Shown here in pieces: positions 15,242 through 21,870 of a stretch of 33,926 nt of DNA. Numbering within the stretch: position 1 is the stretch's first letter; the number at the start of each line of letters is the position of its first letter. The translations under genes and the position numbers were made by a program. Source of the DNA: an uncultured Clostridia bacterium. GTDB taxonomy: Bacteria > Bacillota_I > Bacilli_A > RF39 > UBA660. The notes under the pieces are model-generated. The model was not told the DNA's origin. It was given only the letters and a program-made list of their open reading frames with translations, and searched no databases. The stretch covers positions 1-33,926 of the forward strand of contig CAMOMI010000006.1 in NCBI GenBank assembly GCA_946619755.1. The letters are read 5' to 3'.

Positions 15242-16665
15242 TGAATAAAAAAAAGATTTTAATGTATGTATTAGGAATGATTGTTTTATTTGGAACAATA
15301 TGGGGTAGTTATTATTATGTAAGTAAGATTAACAGTAATAAAGAAATGGTTAATATTGATAGGATTTTGAAAGATAGCAATATTGAAGTAATTGATGAAG
15401 ATACCACTATTGATTGGAGTACATATGATGAAACGCAGATTACTTTAAATAATAAGAGTGTAAATATTACAAAAGGTGGTATATATACACTTACGGGTAC
15501 TATTAGTAATGGTAATGTAACAATAAATACCGATGGTAATGTTAAGTTAATATTAGATAATGTAACAATTACTAATAATAGTGGTCCTGCTATTATAATT
15601 ATAAATGCTAAAAATACAATAATTGAGTTAAAAGATGGAACAACTAATACGTTGACAGATGGAAGTAGTTATGCAAACGAAGAATATGATGGCTGTATCT
15701 ATTCAGCTGATGATTTAATTATTCAAGGTAATGGTAAGTTAGTTGTTAATGCTAATTATTTAGATGGTATTGTTTCAAATGATGATTTAAAAATAGTTAG
15801 TGGTACATATGTAATAAAGGCAAATGATGATGGTATTCGTGGAAAGGATTCTGTTTATATAGTTGATGGTGCTTTTACAATTAAAGCAGGAGCTGATGGC
15901 GTTAAGTCAACAAATGATACGGATGCTGATAAAGGCAATATTAGAATAGATAATGGTACATTTAATATTACAACAGTTAATGATGCTATTCAAGCGGTTA
16001 ATAAAATTGTTATCTATGATGGAACATTTAATATAAAAACAACTGGTAATACAAACAGTGCTTCAGCTAAAGGAGTAAAGGCTGATAGTTTGATTGATAT
16101 AGTAGATGGAGAATATGTAATTGATACGACTGATGATGGTATTCATACTAATGGTAAATTGACTATAAATGGTGGTAAGTATACAATTACTAGTAAAGAT
16201 GATGGTATTCATGCTGATGGAATCGTGGAGATAAATAATGGGATAGTTAGCATTACAGCATCTGAAGGTATTGAAGCTACTTATGTAAAAATAAATGATG
16301 GCGAGATAAGTATTAATGCCTCAGATGATGGCATTAATGCAGGTAGAAAATCAAATGATTATGATGTTACTGTTGAAATTAATGGCGGTAAAGTAACTAT
16401 TAAAATGGGTCAGGGAGATACTGATGGCATTGATTCAAATGGTAATATATATATAAATGGCGGAACAATTAACATAACTGGTCAGTCACCATTTGATTAT
16501 GATGGCGAGGCTAAATTAAGTGGCGGAACACTAATTGTTAATGGTGAAGAAACTAAGACAATTACTAATCAATTTGGTGGCGGTATGCAAGGTGGTGTAA
16601 TGCCAGATGGTCAAGGTAGACAAATGCCAAATGGTAATAGAGGAGGAATGCAAAGACAAAGATAA
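15241..16665 (+). CDS. Membrane-anchored beta-helix carbohydrate-binding-domain protein (DUF4353-like)
   Basis: A 474-residue surface protein. The N-terminus has a Lys-rich start and one hydrophobic segment (about 6-27) acting as signal anchor. From about residue 70 it is built of short beta-strand repeats with recurring DDGI and INGG motifs (ANDDGIRG, TDDGIHTNG, KDDGIHADG, SDDGINAG, DTDGIDSNG), as in carbohydrate-binding beta-helix proteins of the DUF4353 group. The C-terminal 35 residues are rich in Gly, Met and Gln (GGGMQGG, GRQMPNG). The GTG start shares one base with the DUF4956 stop and has GAAGGAG upstream. In related loci a CotH-type kinase often accompanies VTC and DUF4956; none is present here. 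The carbohydrate ligand is unknown. Confidence 0.8.
   Translation: MNKKKILMYVLGMIVLFGTIWGSYYYVSKINSNKEMVNIDRILKDSNIEVIDEDTTIDWSTYDETQITLNNKSVNITKGGIYTLTGTISNGNVTINTDGNVKLILDNVTITNNSGPAIIIINAKNTIIELKDGTTNTLTDGSSYANEEYDGCIYSADDLIIQGNGKLVVNANYLDGIVSNDDLKIVSGTYVIKANDDGIRGKDSVYIVDGAFTIKAGADGVKSTNDTDADKGNIRIDNGTFNITTVNDAIQAVNKIVIYDGTFNIKTTGNTNSASAKGVKADSLIDIVDGEYVIDTTDDGIHTNGKLTINGGKYTITSKDDGIHADGIVEINNGIVSITASEGIEATYVKINDGEISINASDDGINAGRKSNDYDVTVEINGGKVTIKMGQGDTDGIDSNGNIYINGGTINITGQSPFDYDGEAKLSGGTLIVNGEETKTITNQFGGGMQGGVMPDGQGRQMPNGNRGGMQRQR
15820..16460 (+). repeat. Beta-helix coding repeats
   Basis: About nine degenerate repeats of 20-30 codons, each with a D-D/A-G-I-like turn followed by a K/N-x-x-x-I strand and an INGG- or DNGT-like turn. 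At DNA level GATGATGGTATTCATGC-like strings recur (near 16132 and 16198). The tract is coding and in frame throughout. Confidence 0.7.
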
Positions 16666-16671
16666 AAAAAT

Positions 16672-16706
16672 AATCTATAAGTTAGCAATAATTTATAGAT
16701 TTTTTC
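16672..16706 (+). terminator. Terminator of the VTC cassette
   Basis: AATCTATAA pairs with TTATAGATT (12-nt loop), followed by T6. It lies just after the stop of the beta-helix gene. Confidence 0.8.
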
Positions 16707-16718
16707 TTTTCATTATTG

Positions 16719-16724
16719 TATAAT
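16719..16724 (+). promoter_or_regulatory. Probable -10 box of miaB-ricA
   Basis: TATAAT at 16719-16724 with no convincing -35. A leader of about 15-20 nt would include GCGAGGAAG before the ATG at 16748. Confidence 0.4.
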
Positions 16725-16747
16725 TATTAGGCGAGGAAGTGAGCAGT

Positions 16748-18160
16748 ATGAATTTACCTAATATGAAAGATGCTAAGATAAGAAGTAAAAAAGAAGTCAA
16801 AATATTATATGATGACTATAATACTAACAATCTTCTAGATCTTGGTAAAGATAAAAAATATTTGATTTTAACTTATGGATGTCAGATGAATGTTCATGAT
16901 AGTGAATATATTTCTGGGATTATGGAGGATATAGGATATACTAAAACAGATGAGATGAATGAAGCTGACGTTATTATCGTCAATACTTGTGCAATTAGAG
17001 AAAATGCACATAATAAAGCTGAAGGAATGCTTGGTAGAATCAAACATCTTAAAGAAGAAAAAGAAAATATTATTGTTATATTCTGTGGCTGCATGGCACA
17101 AGAAGAAGGACTTGTTAGTAAGATAAAAGATTATAAATGGATTGATATTATTTGTGGAACTCATAATTATCATAAAATACCAGAATATTTATATGAATAT
17201 ATGAATAGTGGAAAAATGTGTGAAGTATATTCAATTGAAGGAAATGTAATTGAAAATATTCCAGTTAAAAGAGATAGTAAATATAGTGCTTGGGTAAATA
17301 TTCAGTATGGATGTGATAAGTTCTGTACATACTGCATAGTTCCTTATACAAGAGGTAAACAGAGAAGTAGAAAAAGTGAAGATATTGTTGATGAAGTAAG
17401 AGAATTATATAACAATGGTTATCAAGAAGTAACATTGCTTGGTCAGAATGTTAATGCTTATGGAAAAGATTTTCAAGATGACTATGATTTTGCTGATTTA
17501 CTTGGTGAAGTAAGTAGTACAGGAATACCTCGTATTAGATTTGTAACAAGTCATCCTTGGGATTTTACAGATAAGATGATTGATGTTATTTCAAGATGTG
17601 ATAATATTATGCCATATATTCATTTACCTATTCAATCAGGATCAGATAGAATTTTAAAATTGATGGGAAGAAAGTATACAACAAAGGAATACTTAGAAAT
17701 AGTTAGAAAACTTAGAGAAAGAATTCCTAATGTAAGTATTACTACAGATATTATTGTAGGATTTCCAGGCGAGACTGAAGACGATTTTAAACAAACTTTA
17801 GATATTGTTAATAAAGTTAAATATGATTTAGCATATACTTTCATTTTTAGTCCAAGAGAGGGAACTCCTGCTTCAATGATGGAAGATAAGACATCAATGG
17901 AAGAAAAGAAAAAAAGATTAGCTAGATTAAATGAATTAATTAATAAATATGCTCTAGAATCTAATAAAAAGATGAAAGATAAAGTTTATGATGTATTAAT
18001 TCTAGGTGAATCAGATAAAGATGATAAATATATGGGTTATACTGACAATATGAAACTAGTTAATGTTAAATGTGATAAGGAATATGTTGGTAAGATTATA
18101 CCGGTAAAGATTACTGGTGTTAAAACATGGAGCTTAGATGGTGAAGTAAATGATAAATAG
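16748..18160 (+). CDS. miaB: tRNA-2-methylthio-N6-dimethylallyladenosine synthase MiaB
   Basis: Radical-SAM methylthiotransferase that adds the 2-methylthio group to i6A37 of tRNAs reading UNN codons. Numbering from ATG 16748, the N-terminal UPF0004 domain carries the auxiliary cluster cysteines C45 (YGCQMN), C81 (NTCAIRE) and C115 (CGCMAQ). The radical-SAM CxxxCxxC motif is C189-C193-C196, and a TRAM domain ends the protein. The frame also offers GTG 16739, but GAGGAAG at 16733-16739 leaves no spacing to it and 8 nt to ATG 16748, so the ATG is chosen (470 residues). It overlaps the ricA-like gene by 11 bp, the same order as ymcB-ymcA of Bacillus subtilis. Confidence 0.95.
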   Translation: MNLPNMKDAKIRSKKEVKILYDDYNTNNLLDLGKDKKYLILTYGCQMNVHDSEYISGIMEDIGYTKTDEMNEADVIIVNTCAIRENAHNKAEGMLGRIKHLKEEKENIIVIFCGCMAQEEGLVSKIKDYKWIDIICGTHNYHKIPEYLYEYMNSGKMCEVYSIEGNVIENIPVKRDSKYSAWVNIQYGCDKFCTYCIVPYTRGKQRSRKSEDIVDEVRELYNNGYQEVTLLGQNVNAYGKDFQDDYDFADLLGEVSSTGIPRIRFVTSHPWDFTDKMIDVISRCDNIMPYIHLPIQSGSDRILKLMGRKYTTKEYLEIVRKLRERIPNVSITTDIIVGFPGETEDDFKQTLDIVNKVKYDLAYTFIFSPREGTPASMMEDKTSMEEKKKRLARLNELINKYALESNKKMKDKVYDVLILGESDKDDKYMGYTDNMKLVNVKCDKEYVGKIIPVKITGVKTWSLDGEVNDK

Positions 18161-18479
18161 TACTTTAGAAGAATTGTTTAATACAATTGAAAATTCTACA
18201 TTATATAAAGAATATAAAAAGATGGAAAATATTTTAAGTAAAGATAAAGAGATAAAAGAATTAATTGATGAGATTAAGAATTTAGAGAAGCAAGCTACTT
18301 ATTTAGAATATATTGGGGATATCAAATATAAAGAAATAGATGAAGAAATAAAGAATAAAGCTGATATTTTAAATAATAAACAGGTATATAAAGAATACTT
18401 AAATAAGATGGAAGAGTTTAATAATGAATTGGCTATTTCATCAAAAATGATAGAACAATATATTGAAGAGAAAGTTTAA
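18150..18479 (+). CDS. ricA: YlbF/YmcA family protein (RicA-like)
   Basis: A 109-residue, almost wholly helical acidic/Lys-rich protein of the Com_YlbF family. In Bacillus subtilis YmcA (RicA), YlbF (RicF) and YaaT (RicT) form the Ric (Y) complex, which works with RNase Y in mRNA maturation and affects competence, sporulation and biofilm. Assignment to the RicA branch rests mainly on position: like ymcA it lies directly behind miaB, here overlapping it by 11 bp. Family length is usual (about 110-145). Sequence alone does not separate RicA from RicF, so the symbol is less certain than the family. Confidence 0.7.
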   Translation: MINSTLEELFNTIENSTLYKEYKKMENILSKDKEIKELIDEIKNLEKQATYLEYIGDIKYKEIDEEIKNKADILNNKQVYKEYLNKMEEFNNELAISSKMIEQYIEEKV

Positions 18480-18498
18480 CGTTTGTTAAGCTTTTTTT
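18472..18498 (+). terminator. Terminator of miaB-ricA
   Basis: AAGTTTAAC-GTTT-GTTAAGCTT (one G-U pair) followed by T6. It overlaps the stop codon. The remaining gap up to 18660 is AT-rich, and apart from a promoter near its end I see no gene or RNA in it. Confidence 0.75.
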
Positions 18499-18612
18499 AT
18501 TGATAATAATGCTTTTATGTAATTATTTTGATTATGTAAAAATATGTTTTATGTGGTAAATTTTTTAAATAATTAAAATGTCTTTTATTATAGTAATAAT
18601 GTGTAAGATGAA

Positions 18613-18641
18613 TAGAAAAATATTAAAAAAAGATTTATAAT
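18613..18641 (+). promoter_or_regulatory. Probable promoter of the alkD-like gene
   Basis: -35-like TAGAAA (18613-18618), 17-bp spacer, -10 TATAAT (18636-18641). The start ATG at 18661 has GATGGAAGTGAT upstream. Confidence 0.45.
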
Positions 18642-18660
18642 AAAAGATGGAAGTGATATT

Positions 18661-19344
18661 ATGGATATAATTACTAAAAAATTATTCATGATGCAGGATA
18701 AAGAATATCGTAATTTTACAGCTAAATCAATTCCTAATATTGATATAGATAAGATTATTGGAGTGCGAATTCCAGATATTAGGGCATTAGCTAAAGAAAT
18801 TAAAAATGAAGATTATATTGATAATTTTTTAGATGAGTTACCTCACACTTATCATGAAGAAAATTTATTACATGGGATAATTCTTGGTATAAAATATAAA
18901 GATATTGATTTATTGTTGAATAAATTAGATGCTTTTTTAAAATATGTTGATAATTGGGCGGTTACTGATATCATTAGTCCTAAATTGTTTAAAAAATATC
19001 CGGATAAGGTATATAAACATATTAAAAAATGGATTAATAGTAAATATGAATATAAGATTAGATTTGGAGTAGTTAGTTTATTACAATTCTTTTTAGATGA
19101 TAATTATAGACATGAAGAATTAGAATTGGTTATGAATATTAAATATGATTCTTATTATGTTAATATGGCTATTGCATGGTTTTATTCATTTGCATTAATA
19201 AAGCAATATGATGATACGATTAAAATATTTGAAAATAAAATATTAGATAAATGGATACATAATAAAAGTATTCAGAAGGCAATTGAAAGTTATAGAGTTA
19301 GTGATGAGCAAAAAGCTTATTTAAAAACATTAAAGATAAGATAG
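18661..19344 (+). CDS. alkD: DNA alkylation repair protein, AlkD-like HEAT-repeat glycosylase
   Basis: A 227-residue all-helical protein of the AlkC/AlkD family, which removes N3- and N7-alkylated (often positively charged) bases without base flipping. The residues used by Bacillus cereus AlkD align: Trp99 and Asp103 in VDNWAVTD (BcAlkD W109, D113), Arg134 in YKIRFGVVS (R148) and Trp173 in AIAWFYS (W187). The active site therefore looks intact. Length is typical (about 220-240). It is followed after 8 bp by a phospholipase-C-like gene and probably co-transcribed with it, although no functional link is evident. Confidence 0.88.
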   Translation: MDIITKKLFMMQDKEYRNFTAKSIPNIDIDKIIGVRIPDIRALAKEIKNEDYIDNFLDELPHTYHEENLLHGIILGIKYKDIDLLLNKLDAFLKYVDNWAVTDIISPKLFKKYPDKVYKHIKKWINSKYEYKIRFGVVSLLQFFLDDNYRHEELELVMNIKYDSYYVNMAIAWFYSFALIKQYDDTIKIFENKILDKWIHNKSIQKAIESYRVSDEQKAYLKTLKIR

Positions 19345-19352
19345 GTGATAAT

Positions 19353-20111
19353 ATGCCAGGATTTATTAGTCATACAGTGATGGCACGTGATGTATACAAT
19401 GAAATTAATAGAAAGTGTAGTTTAGAATATATTCTTACATATTCACTTGGAGGTGATTTGTGTAAGTATGCTAAATGTAGATATGATAGTCATCATAAGG
19501 ATATGGATAAGTTTATTTATAATATGGCTGATTATATTAAAGATAATAATTTATTAGATGATAAAGAGGTAATGGGAGTATTGTATGGACATATATGTCA
19601 TTATATAATGGATAGTATTATTCATCCATTAGTTAGAAAAATGGATAAAGAATGTCTTAATAATAAAAAAAATCATACTTTAATTGAAGAGTATTATGAT
19701 ACGTATTTAGTTAAAATAAAATATGGAGTGAGTAAGCAAAAGTATGCAAAAGAACGATTATTAAATGCTAAAATGAAGAAAAAAATATCTGAAATGATAG
19801 ATTATGTTTATATGGAAACGTATAATACGAATAAAGTATCTAAGTATTATAAGTTTAATTTGTTTTTATATCGATTATTAAAGATGATATATCGCTTATT
19901 TGGAAATAGTATTGTAGATATTATTTTAGGAGTCAATAGATTTATTAAAGATAATAATAATATTGATTTGTTTAATGATAATAATACAGTTAAGTATAAG
20001 GACTATCTTGGTAATAGATGTGATGATAGTTTAATTATTTTATATAATGAAAGTGTATTAGAAGCTTGTGAATATATTAAGAATGTTGATAGGTATTTAA
20101 CTAAAAATTGA
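19353..20111 (+). CDS. Zinc-dependent phospholipase C-like protein
   Basis: A 252-residue protein whose first 120 residues match the zinc-dependent phospholipase C / P1 nuclease-like family often annotated in Firmicutes. Candidate metal ligands occur in family order: His7 (ISHTVM), Asp35 (GGDL), His47/His48, His80 and His83 with Asp87 (GHICHYIMD), His91, and His108/Glu112 (HTLIEE). No signal peptide is visible, so unlike classical secreted PLC it would be cytoplasmic; the substrate is uncertain. The C-terminal half is Lys/Asn-rich with a short hydrophobic patch (about 168-190). The -35 box of the next gene overlaps its TGA stop codon. Confidence 0.7.
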   Translation: MPGFISHTVMARDVYNEINRKCSLEYILTYSLGGDLCKYAKCRYDSHHKDMDKFIYNMADYIKDNNLLDDKEVMGVLYGHICHYIMDSIIHPLVRKMDKECLNNKKNHTLIEEYYDTYLVKIKYGVSKQKYAKERLLNAKMKKKISEMIDYVYMETYNTNKVSKYYKFNLFLYRLLKMIYRLFGNSIVDIILGVNRFIKDNNNIDLFNDNNTVKYKDYLGNRCDDSLIILYNESVLEACEYIKNVDRYLTKN

Positions 20112-20136
20112 CAAATGTTTGTTAATATGATAAAAT
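20108..20136 (+). promoter_or_regulatory. Strong sigma-A-type promoter of the 87-residue gene
   Basis: -35 TTGACA (20108-20113, exact consensus), 17-bp spacer, -10 TAAAAT (20131-20136) preceded by TGA (extended -10). The -35 overlaps the stop of the upstream gene. Ribosome binding site AGAGGGG follows. Confidence 0.85.
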
Positions 20137-20161
20137 ACTTAGCCAAGAAAGAGGGGAAATT

Positions 20162-20425
20162 ATGAATACTTTTCGAAAAGAAATAAAAGGAACTGATGGA
20201 AGTGTTCAGGATGTTTTAATTAATTCAGTTGATCAGATTGATATTATGATTGGTAGTAATTATAAATTAGTTAAGATATGTAATCAAAATAAAAAAAGTT
20301 TTAAGGATTCTATTCTAGGTACTGATATTGGTATTCATAGTAATGGTTTTGCTAATGTAACTATTATTTCATTAGTTTTAGCAATTGGTGCATTATTACT
20401 TATGTATTTTCAATTTAGAATATAA
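20162..20425 (+). CDS. Small membrane protein of unknown function
   Basis: An 87-residue protein I do not recognise. Residues 1-60 are polar (start MNTFRKEIKGTDGS) and residues 64-84 form one hydrophobic segment, ANVTIISLVLAIGALLLMYF, close to the C-terminus. This suggests a tail-anchored or single-span protein. The gene has the best promoter of this part of the window, an excellent ribosome binding site (AGAGGGG, 7 nt before ATG) and its own terminator, so it is likely real and well expressed. Neighbours give no clue to function. Confidence 0.75.
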   Translation: MNTFRKEIKGTDGSVQDVLINSVDQIDIMIGSNYKLVKICNQNKKSFKDSILGTDIGIHSNGFANVTIISLVLAIGALLLMYFQFRI

Positions 20426-20435
20426 TTTATTTTAT

Positions 20436-20466
20436 GATACTTCTTTATAGAAGTATCTTTTTTTTA
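20436..20466 (+). terminator. Terminator of the 87-residue gene
   Basis: GATACTTCT-TTAT-AGAAGTATC followed by a T8 tract: a clear rho-independent terminator. Confidence 0.9.
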
Positions 20467-20473
20467 CTTTTTT

Positions 20474-20482
20474 TGTTATAAT
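20474..20482 (+). promoter_or_regulatory. Extended -10 promoter of the phosphodiester glycosidase gene
   Basis: TGTTATAAT at 20474-20482 (TGn + perfect -10), lying directly after the preceding terminator's T tract. No good -35 is seen. Confidence 0.5.
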
Positions 20483-20520
20483 ATTTGTTGTAGAAATAAA
20501 AATGGAAGGATGGGATATAA

Positions 20521-21789
20521 ATGAGGAAAAAATTATTATTTTTAGTTGTTATTTTATTATTATCAATATATCCTGTTCATGCAGATAATTATTTACCAAT
20601 AAATTATAAAAAAACAATATATTCACAGGAAAATGGCTTAAAGACAACGGTTTATTGGGCTAAAATTCCTAAAAAATATAAACCTATGTTAGGTTTAGCA
20701 AATGATTCAGTTTTAGAAATATCTGATAGTGGTAAAATAGCGGTTTCAACTTTAGAACCATCAATAAATGCGCAAAATCACAATGCTACTTTAGCAATTA
20801 ATTTAGGACATTGGCATGGAATTGTTGTTAATGATGGTGAATTACTTCGCGCAGGAGTAAATGAGATTCGTGGACATGTCGTTAATTATGGTGATACATT
20901 ATATATGGATAAAAAAGGTAATTTGCATGCTCTTAAGAATTCTATGTATGATGCGGATGATTTGATGAAATTGAATCCTGTTTGGGCAGTAAAGGGCTTT
21001 TTTGCAATTGTTAAAGATAATAAGTTTATAACGGAATACGATGACGAAGAGGCTGAATATGTTAAGAAACGTCATCCTAGAACGTTTATTGGTCAAATGA
21101 CGAATGGCACTTATTTTGTTGGGGTAAGTGAAGGAAGAACTAGTATGGATGCTGGACTTACTTTAGAGGAAATATATGAGTTTGTTCAAAAATATATTAG
21201 TAATAATATAAAAATTATTTATCTTGGCGATGGTGGCGGAAGTAGTGGATTTATTTATAAAGGCAAAAAAATTAATAAAAAAATAGATGATAATTTTACG
21301 ACTGAAAGAAAAACACCAAATATTATTTATTTTGGCAAAAAAAATAGTAAGAGTATTTTAAATAATAATAACTATAGTAATAATACTCCGAAAAAGACTT
21401 TAAAAATAGATAGAAAATTAGATAAAAATGGTAAAAAGGTTTTGAAATTAGAAAATATTTATGATGGCATATCTATTTCAAAATTTCTTAGTAATATTGA
21501 TGGTGATAATAAACGTATAAAAATTTTGAATGGTAATGGACTTCAAGTAGAAGATGGGACTTTAAAAAATGGATATGTTTTAAAAACTTCGGCTAATGAA
21601 TATGATATTGCTATTGTTGGTGATGCTTCAGGAGATGGTTATGTTAGTAAAGATGATGTTAAAAAAATAATGAGACATGTCTTAGATGATGAAAAAATTG
21701 ATAATGATAATCTTCAAACTGCTGATATTAACCAAGATGGGGTTATTAATATGAATGATGCTTATAAAATACTTAAATATATGAAATAG
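20521..21789 (+). CDS. Secreted phosphodiester glycosidase (NAGPA-like) with C-terminal dockerin
   Basis: A 422-residue exported protein. A signal peptide spans residues 1-21 (MRKK start, hydrophobic core, likely cleavage after PVHA). Residues about 80-275 match the phosphodiester glycosidase (NAGPA) domain: NLGHWHG, RHPRTFIGQ, VSEGRTSMDAGLTLEEI and the terminal YLGDGGGSSGF. The family hydrolyses sugar-1-phosphodiester linkages; some bacterial members act on wall or capsule polymers. Residues 367-422 form a type I dockerin with two calcium-binding repeats, GDASGDGYVSKDDVKKIM and ADINQDGVINMNDAYKIL. A dockerin implies docking to a cohesin on another protein; no cohesin is seen in this window. 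It has its own extended -10 promoter and terminator. Confidence 0.85.
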   Translation: MRKKLLFLVVILLLSIYPVHADNYLPINYKKTIYSQENGLKTTVYWAKIPKKYKPMLGLANDSVLEISDSGKIAVSTLEPSINAQNHNATLAINLGHWHGIVVNDGELLRAGVNEIRGHVVNYGDTLYMDKKGNLHALKNSMYDADDLMKLNPVWAVKGFFAIVKDNKFITEYDDEEAEYVKKRHPRTFIGQMTNGTYFVGVSEGRTSMDAGLTLEEIYEFVQKYISNNIKIIYLGDGGGSSGFIYKGKKINKKIDDNFTTERKTPNIIYFGKKNSKSILNNNNYSNNTPKKTLKIDRKLDKNGKKVLKLENIYDGISISKFLSNIDGDNKRIKILNGNGLQVEDGTLKNGYVLKTSANEYDIAIVGDASGDGYVSKDDVKKIMRHVLDDEKIDNDNLQTADINQDGVINMNDAYKILKYMK

Positions 21790-21823
21790 ATACTAACGAC
21801 ATTTGACAATAGTATCTTTTTTT
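21788..21823 (+). terminator. Terminator of the phosphodiester glycosidase gene
   Basis: AGATACT pairs with AGTATCT across a loop of 16 nt, followed by T6. The -35 box of the next promoter lies inside the loop. Confidence 0.75.
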
Positions 21824-21831
21824 GTTATAAT
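21803..21831 (+). promoter_or_regulatory. Consensus sigma-A promoter of the RNase J-like gene
   Basis: -35 TTGACA (21803-21808), 17-bp spacer, -10 TATAAT (21826-21831), with an added TGT extended -10: a full consensus promoter. It overlaps the upstream terminator; the -35 is within the hairpin loop and the spacer spans the 3' stem and T tract. The strong ribosome binding site AAAGGAG follows before ATG 21871. Confidence 0.9.
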
Positions 21832-21870
21832 TCTTTAAGTCTTTATACTTTATTTAAAGAAAGGAGAAAA

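Noticed and set aside
15820..16460. CRISPR-like or tandem DNA repeats
   Set aside because: Repeats are in-frame, degenerate and explained by the beta-helix protein; there are no identical repeats with unique spacers and no cas genes.
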